Notes under the pieces: model-generated | What the model was told of the DNA's origin: nothing | Databases searched by the model: none | What the model saw: only the letters and a program-made list of their open reading frames with translations | In this document: positions 1-8,006 of the stretch, piece by piece | Layout of the letters: every line of letters begins with the position of its first letter | Position numbering within the stretch: position 1 is the stretch's first letter | From: a virus | Length of the DNA stretch: 64,000 nucleotides | Direction: 5' to 3' (one strand) | IMG/VR virus record: IMGVR_UViG_3300048625_000152 | Span: 176,494 to 240,493 of that record | Position numbers and translations under genes: made by a program

Positions 1-357
1 GATAAGCAAGCTGCGATTGCTAACAGAATTTACGCCAACCGTATGGGCAACGGCCCAGAAGAATCGGGTGACGGATATCGCTATTGCGGGCGTGGCTTAA
101 TCCAGCTAACTGGTAAAGACAATTACACCCGCTATGCACAAAGTCTTGAAATTGATGTAGAAGAAGCTAGCGAGCATTTAACTACATTTGAGGGTTGTGT
201 ACAAAGTGCAGCTTGGTTCTGGGAATCTAACAACTTGAACCAATTTGCTGATAAAGGCGACATTCTAATGTTGACTAAACGCATTAATGGCGGTACCATT
301 GGACTTGAGGATCGCATTAAGCATTACCAACACGCATTGCACGTACTAGGCGCTTGA
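1..357 (+). CDS. GH19-family endolysin (chitinase-like), 5' truncated by window
   Basis: The reading frame is open from base 1, so the N-terminus lies outside the window; the ATG at 43 is internal. The motif YRYCGRGLIQLTGKDNY is the GH19 chitinase/lysozyme signature. In phages this family cuts peptidoglycan at lysis. The rest (AAWFWES, TKRINGG, R then Y) follows the usual C-terminal half of GH19 endolysins. It is followed one base later by the inner-membrane spanin, so it opens a lysis cassette. The catalytic glutamates of the N-terminal half are not visible here. Confidence 0.88.
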   Translation, partial: DKQAAIANRIYANRMGNGPEESGDGYRYCGRGLIQLTGKDNYTRYAQSLEIDVEEASEHLTTFEGCVQSAAWFWESNNLNQFADKGDILMLTKRINGGTIGLEDRIKHYQHALHVLGA

Positions 358-358
358 T

Positions 359-820
359 ATGTGGTTGCTACATTTCCTACCCGACAGCTTCCTGCAATTT
401 GTAGTTCACGCTATCTTAATTGCGGGTATCATCGGTACATTCCTAAGTTTCTTTGTTGTTAACAGGATTCTTATGTCTCTGCCAATGTTGTCTAGTTACG
501 TTAATATAGCACAGCTTGTTAGTGCAATTACCTTGGCTGCAGGTGTTTACTTCGAAGGTGGGTATGCAGCGGAAACGCAATGGCGTGCCCGGGTTGCTGA
601 AATGGAAGTTAAAGTAGCAGCAGCAGAAGCTGAAGCTAAAACTGCCAATGATAAGCTAGCAAAGAAGAGTAAGGAAAAAGTTCGAGTAATTCGTGAGAAG
701 GCTGTAGTGGTTAAACAATACATCACTCGTGAAGTTACCAAATATGATGCTACCTGCAAGATCCCCGAGCCGGTAGTTAAAGCACACAACGCCGCAGCAA
801 AGAACGAGGCCATTAAATGA
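359..820 (+). CDS. Rz-like inner-membrane spanin (i-spanin)
   Basis: This 153-residue protein has hydrophobic segments at about residues 10-35 and 40-60, then a long charged alanine-rich coiled coil (about 68-120). It ends in a small region with Cys in the pattern YDATCKIPEPVVKAHNAAAKN, which is typical of phage Rz proteins. I-spanins sit in the inner membrane and join an outer-membrane lipoprotein to disrupt the outer membrane at lysis. It lies directly behind the endolysin, and an Rz1-like lipoprotein follows one gene later. One more hydrophobic segment than a minimal Rz is present, so a combined holin/spanin-like topology is possible. Confidence 0.72.
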   Translation: MWLLHFLPDSFLQFVVHAILIAGIIGTFLSFFVVNRILMSLPMLSSYVNIAQLVSAITLAAGVYFEGGYAAETQWRARVAEMEVKVAAAEAEAKTANDKLAKKSKEKVRVIREKAVVVKQYITREVTKYDATCKIPEPVVKAHNAAAKNEAIK

Positions 821-1197
821 AAATTAACGAAATTATTACAGAAGCATGTTGGGACGGTTATAAGCGTGTTCCTGGTACAAAGGAGTATTCTCCGGGTAGT
901 TGTGAAAAGGCAGAAGAAAGTGCCGTTGACGAAACCGCAGCTTGGCAAAAGAAGTCAGGTAAGAATAAAAATGGCGGCCTAAATCAAAAGGGTGTTGACA
1001 GCTATCGTAGAGAGCATCCAGGCAGCAAACTACAAACCGCAGTCACTAAAAAGCCTAGTGAACTAAAGCCGGACAGCAAAGATGCCAAGCGCCGTAAGAG
1101 TTTCTGTGCTCGAATGAGTGGCATGGAAGGCCCAATGAAGGACGAAAACGGTAAGCCAACTCGCAAGGCACTGGCTTTGCGTAAATGGAATTGCTAA
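817..1197 (+). CDS. Small basic protein with capsid-targeting-like N-terminus
   Basis: This 126-residue protein overlaps the spanin gene by ATGA. It starts MKINEIITEA, which matches the T4 internal-protein pattern MKxxxFIxE followed by a small residue, the site cut by the prohead protease. The C-terminal half is Lys/Arg-rich and contains KRRKSFCARMSGM and LALRKWNC, features I recall from small conserved proteins of marine T4-like phages (possibly DUF6321). A virion-internal, DNA-associated role is an inference. Its place inside the lysis cassette is odd for a head protein. Confidence 0.55.
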   Translation: MKINEIITEACWDGYKRVPGTKEYSPGSCEKAEESAVDETAAWQKKSGKNKNGGLNQKGVDSYRREHPGSKLQTAVTKKPSELKPDSKDAKRRKSFCARMSGMEGPMKDENGKPTRKALALRKWNC

Positions 1198-1466
1198 TGA
1201 AATATACGTTAATCGCGTTTGCACTATTATTATCAGGATGTAGCACAACTGCACCGGTTGTGGCTAAGTTCCCCGACGAACCGGGCAAAGCCGCTATGGA
1301 GTCATGTCCACAGCTGACGACAGTAGAGAACGGGGTGAAGTTGAGTGAGTTGACTGCGACGGTGACGCAGAATTACAGCACCTACTACGAGTGTGCAGTA
1401 AAGGTTGATACCTGGCAGGAATGGTATCGAGTACAAAAACAAATTTTTGAGGGAGTATCTAAATGA
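1197..1466 (+). CDS. Rz1-like outer-membrane spanin lipoprotein (o-spanin)
   Basis: The start is the ATG at 1197, which overlaps the preceding stop; an upstream ATG at 1185 would place extra residues before the signal peptide. The protein begins MKYTLIAFALLLSGCSTT, a clear lipoprotein signal with lipobox LSGC. The mature part is about 70 residues with NYSTYYECAVKVDTWQEWY, a pattern common in separated o-spanins of myophages. It would be lipidated, sorted to the outer membrane and pair with the Rz-like protein. The presence of an o-spanin argues for a Gram-negative host. Confidence 0.75.
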   Translation: MKYTLIAFALLLSGCSTTAPVVAKFPDEPGKAAMESCPQLTTVENGVKLSELTATVTQNYSTYYECAVKVDTWQEWYRVQKQIFEGVSK

Positions 1467-1519
1467 GCGACCGTAAAGAAGAATGTCCACATTGTGGACA
1501 CAAGCATCCAAAGAACTAA
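1463..1519 (+). CDS. 18-residue CxxC peptide, possible zinc-binding micro-ORF
   Basis: An ATG overlaps the o-spanin stop as ATGA and opens a frame of 18 codons reading MSDRKEECPHCGHKHPKN before TAA. CPHCGHKH has the spacing of half a zinc ribbon. The stop-start coupling is identical to that of real genes around it, which argues for translation, but nothing is known about such a peptide and the frame could be fortuitous. A clear ribosome binding site (AAGGAG) for the next gene begins right after it. Confidence 0.35.
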   Translation: MSDRKEECPHCGHKHPKN

Positions 1520-1539
1520 AACTATAAAGGAGATCAAAG

Positions 1540-2085
1540 ATGGCAGAAGAAATCAAGGAAGCAAAACCCCTATCACGCTCGGAGCGTGAAGCACAAATTA
1601 AAGACAAAGCAGGCTTGGTGATTGTTATCATGGCATTGTTCATGGCGGTAACTACATACTTTGCAAACATACACAGTGGCGCAGCATTGAAGAATATGTT
1701 AAAGGCAACTGACACATACGCTTTCTTCCAGTCTAAGAGTATCAAGCAAACTATCGCCGAAGGTCAACGTGATGACTATCTAGCTCGCGGGGATAAGGCT
1801 AAAGCCGAATCATTGCAAGCAAAAATTGACCGTTACGAAAGCGATCCAGTCAAGGGCGAAGGTAAAAAAGAATTGCTAGCAAAAGCGCAAGCATACGAAG
1901 CTGCCCGCGACCAAGCAAGTAAGCACAGCCCATGGTTAACGTTTGCTAGCATGGCGTTCCAATTGGCTATTGTGTTGTTGAGTGCAAGTATCTTGTCAGT
2001 TAACAATAAGATGTATAAGTTTAGTGAAGTGGTTGCTGTTATTGGCATTGTTTTACTAAGTCAAGGCATTTGGCTTTGGTTCTAA
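1540..2085 (+). CDS. DUF4337-like membrane protein
   Basis: The start is preceded by AAAGGAG. This 181-residue protein has one hydrophobic segment at about 25-45 and two near the C-terminus (about 135-155 and 160-180), with a charged coiled-coil-like middle. The sequence TDTYAFFQSKSIKQT followed by a helical region and PWLTFASMAFQLAIVL fits my recollection of the DUF4337 family, small membrane proteins of bacteria and phages with unknown function. Its place between the spanins and the holin suggests a lysis-related or membrane role, which is inference. Confidence 0.6.
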   Translation: MAEEIKEAKPLSRSEREAQIKDKAGLVIVIMALFMAVTTYFANIHSGAALKNMLKATDTYAFFQSKSIKQTIAEGQRDDYLARGDKAKAESLQAKIDRYESDPVKGEGKKELLAKAQAYEAARDQASKHSPWLTFASMAFQLAIVLLSASILSVNNKMYKFSEVVAVIGIVLLSQGIWLWF

Positions 2086-2095
2086 GGAGTAAACA

Positions 2096-2593
2096 ATGTT
2101 TAAGAAATCAACTAAACCAGAAGTAGAAGTAGAAGTAGTCGAAACAGAAGTAGTAGGCAAAGGCGAATGGATGCAGAAATACTGGCGTCCATGTGCGGCC
2201 TTTATGTACATGGCATGCTGTTTATGCGACTTTGCCATCTTCCCAATTATGTTCACCGTTGTGCAGTTTTGGGAAACACAAGCGGCCAATGATGCATTCC
2301 GTCAATGGGTACCAATTACACTACAAGGCGGTGGCTTGTTCCATGTGAGTATGTGTGCAGTATTAGGCGTAAGTGCATATGGTCGTACACAAGAGAAGTT
2401 AGCTGGACAATCAGCAGTACCCGATGCAGCAGGTTTGCCTAGCCCAACATTATCTACAGCGACTCCAGCAGTGGCACCAACTGCAACTCCTGCACCAGCA
2501 GCGTTTACTCCAACCTTTGCTGCACCGACTGTGGTAGCAACAACAGCAAGTGGCAAGAAGATTGTCCCAGAAGCTGAACAACCATTACTATAA
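2096..2593 (+). CDS. Holin (3TM-type, T4-like phage family)
   Basis: This 165-residue protein has a charged N-terminus, the stretch GEWMQKYWRPCAAFMYMA and a hydrophobic block running to about residue 60. A second hydrophobic block, LQGGGLFHVSMCAVLGVSAYG, follows near residues 82-100 and then RTQEK. This layout is typical of 3TM holins in large myophages. The holin permeabilises the inner membrane to release the endolysin. The C-terminal 60 residues are a Pro/Ala/Thr-rich low-complexity tail, unusual for a holin. It belongs to the same operon as the endolysin and spanins. Confidence 0.7.
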   Translation: MFKKSTKPEVEVEVVETEVVGKGEWMQKYWRPCAAFMYMACCLCDFAIFPIMFTVVQFWETQAANDAFRQWVPITLQGGGLFHVSMCAVLGVSAYGRTQEKLAGQSAVPDAAGLPSPTLSTATPAVAPTATPAPAAFTPTFAAPTVVATTASGKKIVPEAEQPLL

Positions 2594-2602
2594 GGAAATA
2601 AT

Positions 2603-2800
2603 ATGAAAGATCTATTAGCAATCGTAATCGCAGTGTGTGCATTAACCGCACATGCTGGTGGCGAAAAGAAAGAAGTCTGCACTGAAGTAAAAGACAAAGC
2701 AGGCAAAGTGGTTAAGAACAAAGATGGTAGCACAAAGCAATCTTGTAAGACTATTAAGGTCCACAAGAAGGTCGAAGGCGAAAAAGTACCAACTAAGTAA
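2603..2800 (+). CDS. Small secreted lysine-rich protein
   Basis: This 65-residue protein begins MKDLLAIVIAVCALTAHAGG, a clean signal peptide with an AHA cleavage site. The mature part is about 47 residues, strongly basic, with two cysteines (EVC and QSC) that could form a disulfide in the periplasm. AAGGAAATA precedes the start. It is the last gene before a promoter and hairpin, so it ends the lysis operon. No family is recognised. Confidence 0.6.
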   Translation: MKDLLAIVIAVCALTAHAGGEKKEVCTEVKDKAGKVVKNKDGSTKQSCKTIKVHKKVEGEKVPTK

Positions 2801-2803
2801 CAC

Positions 2804-2832
2804 TTGACACCAAATGGAAAGTCCTGTATAAT
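2804..2832 (+). promoter_or_regulatory. Consensus sigma70 promoter
   Basis: TTGACA at 2804-2809 and TATAAT at 2827-2832 are separated by exactly 17 bp, a perfect match to the bacterial consensus. It lies directly after the lysis operon and upstream of the gene starting at 2852, so it probably drives the chaperone operon early. The -10 hexamer overlaps the palindrome at 2821-2845. Confidence 0.85.
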
Positions 2833-2851
2833 ATACATACAGGACTTTTTT
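2821..2851 (+). terminator. Hairpin plus T-run overlapping a promoter
   Basis: GTCCTGTAT (2821-2829) pairs perfectly with ATACAGGAC (2837-2845) around a 7-nt loop, and six T residues follow (2846-2851). This is the form of an intrinsic terminator for the lysis operon, but it contains the -10 box of the next promoter, so it could equally be a palindromic operator. Confidence 0.6.
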
Positions 2852-3067
2852 ATGAACCCAATTTATGAACTATTATCTAATCATCAATATGATGTATGGG
2901 ATGTTCCTACGCAGTTTCAAATCAGGAATGAAATTCTAGCTTTAGGAATCCCGGGTCTAGTAGATGTACAGTTTAACCTTAAAAGGTCAGAAGCGAAGGT
3001 GACGCCAGTGTTTGCACCCGAACAAGACTATACTTGGTATCAATTAAAATATGTCAACTCACTATGA
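2852..3067 (+). CDS. Small conserved-type hypothetical protein
   Basis: The start chosen is the ATG at 2852, just downstream of the promoter, rather than the in-frame TTG at 2804 that lies inside the -35 box. The transcript from the promoter would have a very short leader (about 10-15 nt). The 71-residue product starts MNPIYELLSNHQYDVW and has no recognised motif. It overlaps the DnaJ-like gene by 17 bases, so translation is probably coupled. Confidence 0.55.
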   Translation: MNPIYELLSNHQYDVWDVPTQFQIRNEILALGIPGLVDVQFNLKRSEAKVTPVFAPEQDYTWYQLKYVNSL

Positions 3068-3896
3068 AACGCTTGGCTTAACCGAGTCGGCAACACAAGA
3101 CGATATCAAAAAGGCATATCGCAGTCTTGCCAGCAAGAACCATCCCGACAAAGGTGGCAACACAGCTAAGTTCCAAGAAATCCAAGCAGCATACGCAGCG
3201 ATTGAAACTCCCGAAAAGCGTGAGCAATACGATGCTGAACGCAGTAACCCATTTGGCAATAGACAGCACGGCTTTAATACCGGCAATATGGATATCAATG
3301 ACCTAATGCGTAATTTTGGGTTTGCATTTAATGGTGCCGGATTCCAACAGCGCCAACAGCGTAACCGAGACATTCGAGTTACTGTGCAAATAAACTTAGC
3401 AGAAACATTGGAAGTTCAAAAGCGCACACTGAATATCAATACAAACCGGTCAACATCAGACCAAGTAGTTGATATCGAAATCCCGCGTGGTGTATACTCA
3501 GACAGCAGCATTAAGTATCCGGGTCTCGGCGACAACCTTTTTACCACATTGCCGCGTGGCGATTTGTATGTTAATATTGTTGTTATGCCGCACCCGAGAT
3601 TCCAAATTAACGGAATTGATTTGTTCACATCCATTGACATTGATTGCCTTGATGCTATAATTGGATGTAGCAAAGAGTTTACCACTTTAGACAACCGAAC
3701 TTTTAGTCTCACAGTACCACAAGGTACGCAGCCCGGGACTAAATTTAAAATTGGAGGACAGGGTCTTTATGCGCTAAATCAATCCAACAGGGGTAATTTG
3801 TATTTGATTGCAAATATCACTGTTCCAACAAATTTAACAGAAACTCAGGTAGAAGCCATTCGTCAACTAACTAAAAATCAAGATGCTACAAACTAA
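3051..3896 (+). CDS. dnaJ: DnaJ-like co-chaperone (type II, CbpA-like)
   Basis: Residues 1-67 are a complete J domain with the essential HPD motif (NHPDKGG), needed to stimulate Hsp70 ATPase. After a Gly/Asn/Gln-rich linker, residues about 105-275 form the two beta-rich C-terminal substrate-binding domains (DIEIPRGVYSDSSIKYPGLG, GDLYVNI, LTVPQGTQPGTKFKIGGQG). The CxxCxGxG zinc finger is absent, so it is a type II/CbpA-like protein. No DnaK is in the window, so it probably recruits host DnaK. It overlaps the ClpA-type unfoldase gene by 14 bases; together they may refold or destroy host or virion proteins. Confidence 0.9.
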   Translation: MSTHYETLGLTESATQDDIKKAYRSLASKNHPDKGGNTAKFQEIQAAYAAIETPEKREQYDAERSNPFGNRQHGFNTGNMDINDLMRNFGFAFNGAGFQQRQQRNRDIRVTVQINLAETLEVQKRTLNINTNRSTSDQVVDIEIPRGVYSDSSIKYPGLGDNLFTTLPRGDLYVNIVVMPHPRFQINGIDLFTSIDIDCLDAIIGCSKEFTTLDNRTFSLTVPQGTQPGTKFKIGGQGLYALNQSNRGNLYLIANITVPTNLTETQVEAIRQLTKNQDATN

Positions 3897-6174
3897 TCCA
3901 GAAATTGACCACATCGTTGCAGAAGCAACAAACCTTGCAAAAGAACACAAACACGAGTACGTGGTTGCAGAACACATGTTGCTCTGTCTTGTTAAATACA
4001 AGCCATTCAATGAATTGATTTACGGCTACGGCATCGATACTGATGGCTTGGTCAAAGACCTCGAAACATACATTGCAGGCCTAACAGACTTGGTTAACCC
4101 CGATGTTACTGAGCCAAAGAAGACTCATGCGCTGGAGCGTGTGTTTAATCGAGCATTTACGCAAGTGTTATTTTCTGCACGTACACACGTTCAAGTCATT
4201 GACTTGTTCCTGAGCTTGCACTCTGAGAACAGCACCTATGCACACTACTTCATGGTCAAGTACGGCATGGATCGTGCAAAACTTGTCGACTACTACAACA
4301 AGCACTATACAGAAGAAGCACATCGCAAAGAAGCTGGCAAAGAGAAAGCAGACGAGTTCATTGAGCAGTACTGTGCTAATCTAAACAAGCAGGCAATCGA
4401 AGGCACCATCGATCCAGTAATTGGTCGCGAATACGAGCTGGACGAAATTGCAGAAGTGTTGGCTAAGCGTAACAAGAGCAACGTGTTGTTGATTGGCGAT
4501 CCCGGTGTAGGTAAAACTGCCATTGCAGAAGGTCTTGCCCTTAACATTGTCAACGGCACTGTACCTGAGTACTTGAAAGACCACACTGTCTACAACTTGG
4601 ACATTGGTAGCTTGCTTGCTGGATCTAAGTACCGCGGCGAGTTTGAAGAAAAGTTCCAAGACGTTATTAAAGGTCTCAAAGCAAAAGGCAAGGCAATTTT
4701 GTTTATTGACGAAGCGCACCAGATGCGTGGGGCAGGTTCTGGTAGCAACAGCAGCGTCGACTTTGGTAATATGATCAAGCCTGCATTGACTAAAGGCCAA
4801 ATCAAAGTGTTAGCAAGCACAACTTGGGAAGAATACAGCCAGAGCTTTGAGAAGGATCGTGCATTGATGCGCCGTTTCCAGCGTATTACTGTTGATGAGC
4901 CAACTCCAGCAGTTGCTAAGGATATTCTTAAAGGTCTCAAAGAGAAGTTCGAATCATTCCATGGTGGCGTTATTACAGACGAAGCTATTGACGCAGCAGT
5001 TGATCTTAGCGTTCGTTACCAAACTGACAAGAAGCTGCCTGACAAAGCAATTGACTTGATTGACAGCACATGTGCTCGTCTTAAGATTAAGACTGTGGAC
5101 TTTGTTGTTACACGTAGCCATATTGTGGATGCAATCAGCAAGTTTACTAAGATCCCGGTTGAACAAATTGGTAATACCAACAATGGTGGTGCAATCACTA
5201 ACCTTGAAAGCAACATTAAAGTTAAATTGTATGGACAAGACCAAGCGGTTGATTCTGTATTGGAAAAGATCTACGTGGCACGAGCTGGCTTGAAGAGCTT
5301 GAACAAACCCGTTGGTAACTTCTTGTTCCTTGGCCCAACTGGTACAGGTAAAACTGAACTGGCTAAGTTACTTGCAGAGAACTTGGGCATGAAACTGTTG
5401 CGTTACGATATGAGCGAGTACCAAGAGAAGCACAGCGTGGCTAAACTGATTGGTGCGCCTCCTGGCTATGTTGGTTACGACGATGGCAACTTGGGCGGCG
5501 GAATGTTGATTAGTGACGTTGAGAAAAGCCCTAACAGTATCATCTTAATGGATGAGATTGAAAAAGCTCACCCCGACGTATCTAACATCTTGTTGAGCTT
5601 AATGGATGAAGGTATGGTTACTAGCAGCAACGGCAAGAAAGCTGACTGCCGTAACTGTATTGTGATCCTTACAAGTAACTTGGGTGCAGCAGCAAACGAG
5701 CGTAACAACATTGGTTTTGGTCGCAGTATGCAAAAGACTGACGAGGATGACAAAGCAGTTAAGGACTTCTTTAAGCCAGAGTTCCGCAATCGCTTAGACG
5801 GCATTGTTAAGTTCAACAAGCTGGACCAATTGAGTATGCGCAAGATTGTCAGCAAGTTTGTTAACGAAATCAACGTGTTGCTTGCAGAACGTCAGATCAA
5901 AGTGCGCTTGAGCGAGTCGGCTATTGATGAAATCATTGCTACAGGCTTTGATGCTAAGATGGGTGCTCGCCCTGTGCAACGTAAGATTAACGACTTGATT
6001 AAAGTACCATTGAGTAAGAAAATCTTGTTTGATAACATTGGTCCTAACACCATCATGGTAGTAGACTATGTTAATAAAGAGTTTACATTCGAAGCACAAT
6101 CAGCGTTTGACATCGCACCACAACCTACAGTAAACGAAGATGGTTTCATTGTTCTGGACCAAACTAAATCCTAA
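3883..6174 (+). CDS. clpA: ClpA-type AAA+ unfoldase
   Basis: This 763-residue protein matches bacterial ClpA in length and order: an N domain (1-145), AAA-1 with Walker A GDPGVGKT (205-212) and Walker B ILFIDEAH, and AAA-2 with Walker A GPTGTGKT (about 484-491) and ILMDEIEKAH. It lacks the middle coiled-coil of ClpB. The segment before PEFRNRLDG carries IGF at about residues 610-612, the position of the ClpP-docking IGL/IGF loop, so docking to host ClpP is predicted. No ClpP gene is in the window. It follows the DnaJ-like gene with overlapping codons. Confidence 0.93.
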   Translation: MLQTNPEIDHIVAEATNLAKEHKHEYVVAEHMLLCLVKYKPFNELIYGYGIDTDGLVKDLETYIAGLTDLVNPDVTEPKKTHALERVFNRAFTQVLFSARTHVQVIDLFLSLHSENSTYAHYFMVKYGMDRAKLVDYYNKHYTEEAHRKEAGKEKADEFIEQYCANLNKQAIEGTIDPVIGREYELDEIAEVLAKRNKSNVLLIGDPGVGKTAIAEGLALNIVNGTVPEYLKDHTVYNLDIGSLLAGSKYRGEFEEKFQDVIKGLKAKGKAILFIDEAHQMRGAGSGSNSSVDFGNMIKPALTKGQIKVLASTTWEEYSQSFEKDRALMRRFQRITVDEPTPAVAKDILKGLKEKFESFHGGVITDEAIDAAVDLSVRYQTDKKLPDKAIDLIDSTCARLKIKTVDFVVTRSHIVDAISKFTKIPVEQIGNTNNGGAITNLESNIKVKLYGQDQAVDSVLEKIYVARAGLKSLNKPVGNFLFLGPTGTGKTELAKLLAENLGMKLLRYDMSEYQEKHSVAKLIGAPPGYVGYDDGNLGGGMLISDVEKSPNSIILMDEIEKAHPDVSNILLSLMDEGMVTSSNGKKADCRNCIVILTSNLGAAANERNNIGFGRSMQKTDEDDKAVKDFFKPEFRNRLDGIVKFNKLDQLSMRKIVSKFVNEINVLLAERQIKVRLSESAIDEIIATGFDAKMGARPVQRKINDLIKVPLSKKILFDNIGPNTIMVVDYVNKEFTFEAQSAFDIAPQPTVNEDGFIVLDQTKS

Positions 6175-6895
6175 GATCGTTTGCGAAGATACACGTAAGC
6201 AGTTCTATGGCCAGTTTTGTTATAAGCTGGTCATAGAGGCTCACGGTAGTAGGTCTATCACCGACACGAGGCCCAATGATTACATTGCAAATCACTTAGC
6301 CGACAGACTATCTAAGCAAAAGCATTTTAACTATGGCGGAAGTTGGGCATCACAATCCAATTGGGCACTGCGGCAAGCAGATGAACTAAAAAAATCAGAC
6401 CCTGTATTCCTTGAAGAATTGCGCAGTATCAAAAATGGATATGGTAATCGTATACGAATGCGCATTGAGGAGCCCTGGCTACAGGTTTATACTAAAGACG
6501 AGCAGACTCTTAGAGACATTGCCACAAGACTAAACTACGATCGAACTATTGCTAGCAGACTATTAAGTATTAGTACACCAGCTAGCCCGGAACAGCAGGC
6601 ATTGCTAGAAGCGGGTCATATTATTGCAGCACCTAATTCTAAGCAAGAATACAAATACAAGATAGTGCTCAGAGACGGATCCTACAGCATGGAAACCAAG
6701 CAGTCAATTGTTAATTATTTAAAAACAATGGGCAGCGAAGTTAAAGTTTCTAAAGCTAATATGAACATGTTATCGGGCCCATTGAAATACATATGGGGTT
6801 GTTTTGTTTATACCAACGACCCATCTATTACAACAATGATCGGATTGATTGCTCCGGGGATGGTCGGAAAAATTCACGAGATCGTGAAACCGTGA
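6140..6895 (+). CDS. Conserved-type phage protein of unknown function
   Basis: This 251-residue protein overlaps the clpA end by 35 bases if the ATG at 6140 is used; a TTG start a few codons later is also possible. Features include YGQFCYKLVIEAHG, YGNRIRMRIEEPWLQVYTKDEQTL and a second half beginning YKYKIVLRDGSYS. Two related alpha/beta-like halves may be present, as YKLVIEAHG and YKIVLRDG occupy similar places. No enzyme motif is recognised. It ends just before a late-promoter-like site. Confidence 0.55.
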   Translation: MVSLFWTKLNPKIVCEDTRKQFYGQFCYKLVIEAHGSRSITDTRPNDYIANHLADRLSKQKHFNYGGSWASQSNWALRQADELKKSDPVFLEELRSIKNGYGNRIRMRIEEPWLQVYTKDEQTLRDIATRLNYDRTIASRLLSISTPASPEQQALLEAGHIIAAPNSKQEYKYKIVLRDGSYSMETKQSIVNYLKTMGSEVKVSKANMNMLSGPLKYIWGCFVYTNDPSITTMIGLIAPGMVGKIHEIVKP

Positions 6896-6903
6896 AATAA
6901 ATA
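6896..6903 (+). promoter_or_regulatory. T4-late-promoter-like octamer AATAAATA
   Basis: AATAAATA lies 26 bp upstream of the small gene at 6929 and heads the run of virion-type genes. T4 late promoters use TATAAATA at -10 without a -35 box. It is one of several NNTAAATA sites placed ahead of virion-like genes here. Confidence 0.4.
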
Positions 6904-6928
6904 CTACTATAATATCAAGGAGCCCGAG

Positions 6929-7096
6929 ATGGCAAAAATTCAAGAACAAGTAATCGTAATCAGACTTAGCAAATTGGTTAAAGATTCCGACGATCACTAC
7001 CCAGACCTAGCAACTGAAGAAGTTGTTGCTAGCTTAGAACAAGTAACACAAGAATTGGTTGCAGCCGGCGTAGTAGTCGAAGTTGCAGCTGGATAA
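6929..7096 (+). CDS. Small acidic hypothetical protein (55 aa)
   Basis: AAGGAG lies nine bases before the ATG at 6929. The product begins MAKIQEQVIVIRLSKLVKD and ends in a helical LVAAGVVVEVAAG stretch. The short beta-strand (VIVIRLSKLV) plus helix pattern suggests a small alpha/beta fold. It is the first gene after the late-promoter-like site. It resembles the tiny conserved proteins next to structural genes in T4-like phages, but I cannot name it. Confidence 0.65.
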   Translation: MAKIQEQVIVIRLSKLVKDSDDHYPDLATEEVVASLEQVTQELVAAGVVVEVAAG

Positions 7097-7115
7097 CTCA
7101 CACAAGAAAGTAAAC

Positions 7116-8006
7116 ATGGTTAAAAAAGTAACTACACCCGCCTCTGGGCAATCCACCTCTGACGCTATTGCTGCAATCAAAGCAGCATCAGAAGCAGCAC
7201 AACAAACAGCAGCACCTGCTCCAAAGCCACAAGGTACGCCGTTTGATTTCTCTAAGTGCCATTTGCACATCGGTATTCCTTGCTATGGCGGCATGATGAG
7301 CGAGCCAACTGTTACCAGTTTGTTGCGTTTTATTTTGCTTGCACAACAAGTGGGACTAAACTGGAGCCTGGATACAATGGTCAATGAATCATTAGTTACC
7401 CGTGCTCGCAATAACTTAATGGCTAAGATGATGACTAATCCTCAAGCCACACACTTTTTCTTCATCGATGCAGACATCCGTTTTGAACCCGACGCTCCAT
7501 TAAAGATGATGGCATGTGACAAGGAAGTTATTGGTGGCCTGTATCCCAAGAAAGCATTACCAGTCAACTACGTTATTAACTTGAACCCACAAACAAAGGT
7601 ACAAGGCGATATCTTTACAGTAGATACAATGGGCACAGGCTTCTTGATGTTTAAAAAGACAGTGTACGAGCAGTTGATTGCAGCACACCCAGAGACCAAG
7701 TATGTTGATGACGTGGGATTAGGTAAGCAATACGAGCCAATGATGTACAGCATCTTTGATTGTGAAATTGATGAGCGCGGGCATTACTTGAGTGAAGACT
7801 GGTTGTTCTGCCGTCGATGGCAAAAACTAGGTGGCGAGATTTGGGCACACGGTAAAGTGTTGTTGAACCACATTGGGCACTACGAGTTCCAAGGTGACTT
7901 GAGTAAGATGCCACAGTTTGGTGCACCAGTTGCACAGCCAGAAGGCCAACAGTTACCACAGGCATTAACCGATGCTATGAATATGGCTGTTAAAAAGGAC
8001 GCATAA
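7116..8006 (+). CDS. GT-A-like glycosyltransferase
   Basis: The start chosen is the ATG at 7116, after the preceding gene ends; an ATG at 7083 would overlap it. After an Ala/Pro-rich tail of about 38 residues, the protein shows a GT-A fold pattern: IGIPCYGG, VTRARNNLMAKMMTN, and FFIDADIRFEPD with the DxD metal/nucleotide-sugar site. An acidic SEDWLFCRRWQKLGG near the C-terminus resembles the base region of family-2-type enzymes. It probably transfers a sugar to virion protein, DNA base or host glycan. The neighbours are virion-like, which favours structural glycosylation. Confidence 0.75.
   Translation: MVKKVTTPASGQSTSDAIAAIKAASEAAQQTAAPAPKPQGTPFDFSKCHLHIGIPCYGGMMSEPTVTSLLRFILLAQQVGLNWSLDTMVNESLVTRARNNLMAKMMTNPQATHFFFIDADIRFEPDAPLKMMACDKEVIGGLYPKKALPVNYVINLNPQTKVQGDIFTVDTMGTGFLMFKKTVYEQLIAAHPETKYVDDVGLGKQYEPMMYSIFDCEIDERGHYLSEDWLFCRRWQKLGGEIWAHGKVLLNHIGHYEFQGDLSKMPQFGAPVAQPEGQQLPQALTDAMNMAVKKDA

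Noticed and set aside
2804-2851. TTG start at 2804 for the gene ending 3067
   Set aside because: It lies within the -35 box of a consensus promoter; ATG 2852 is the reasonable start.
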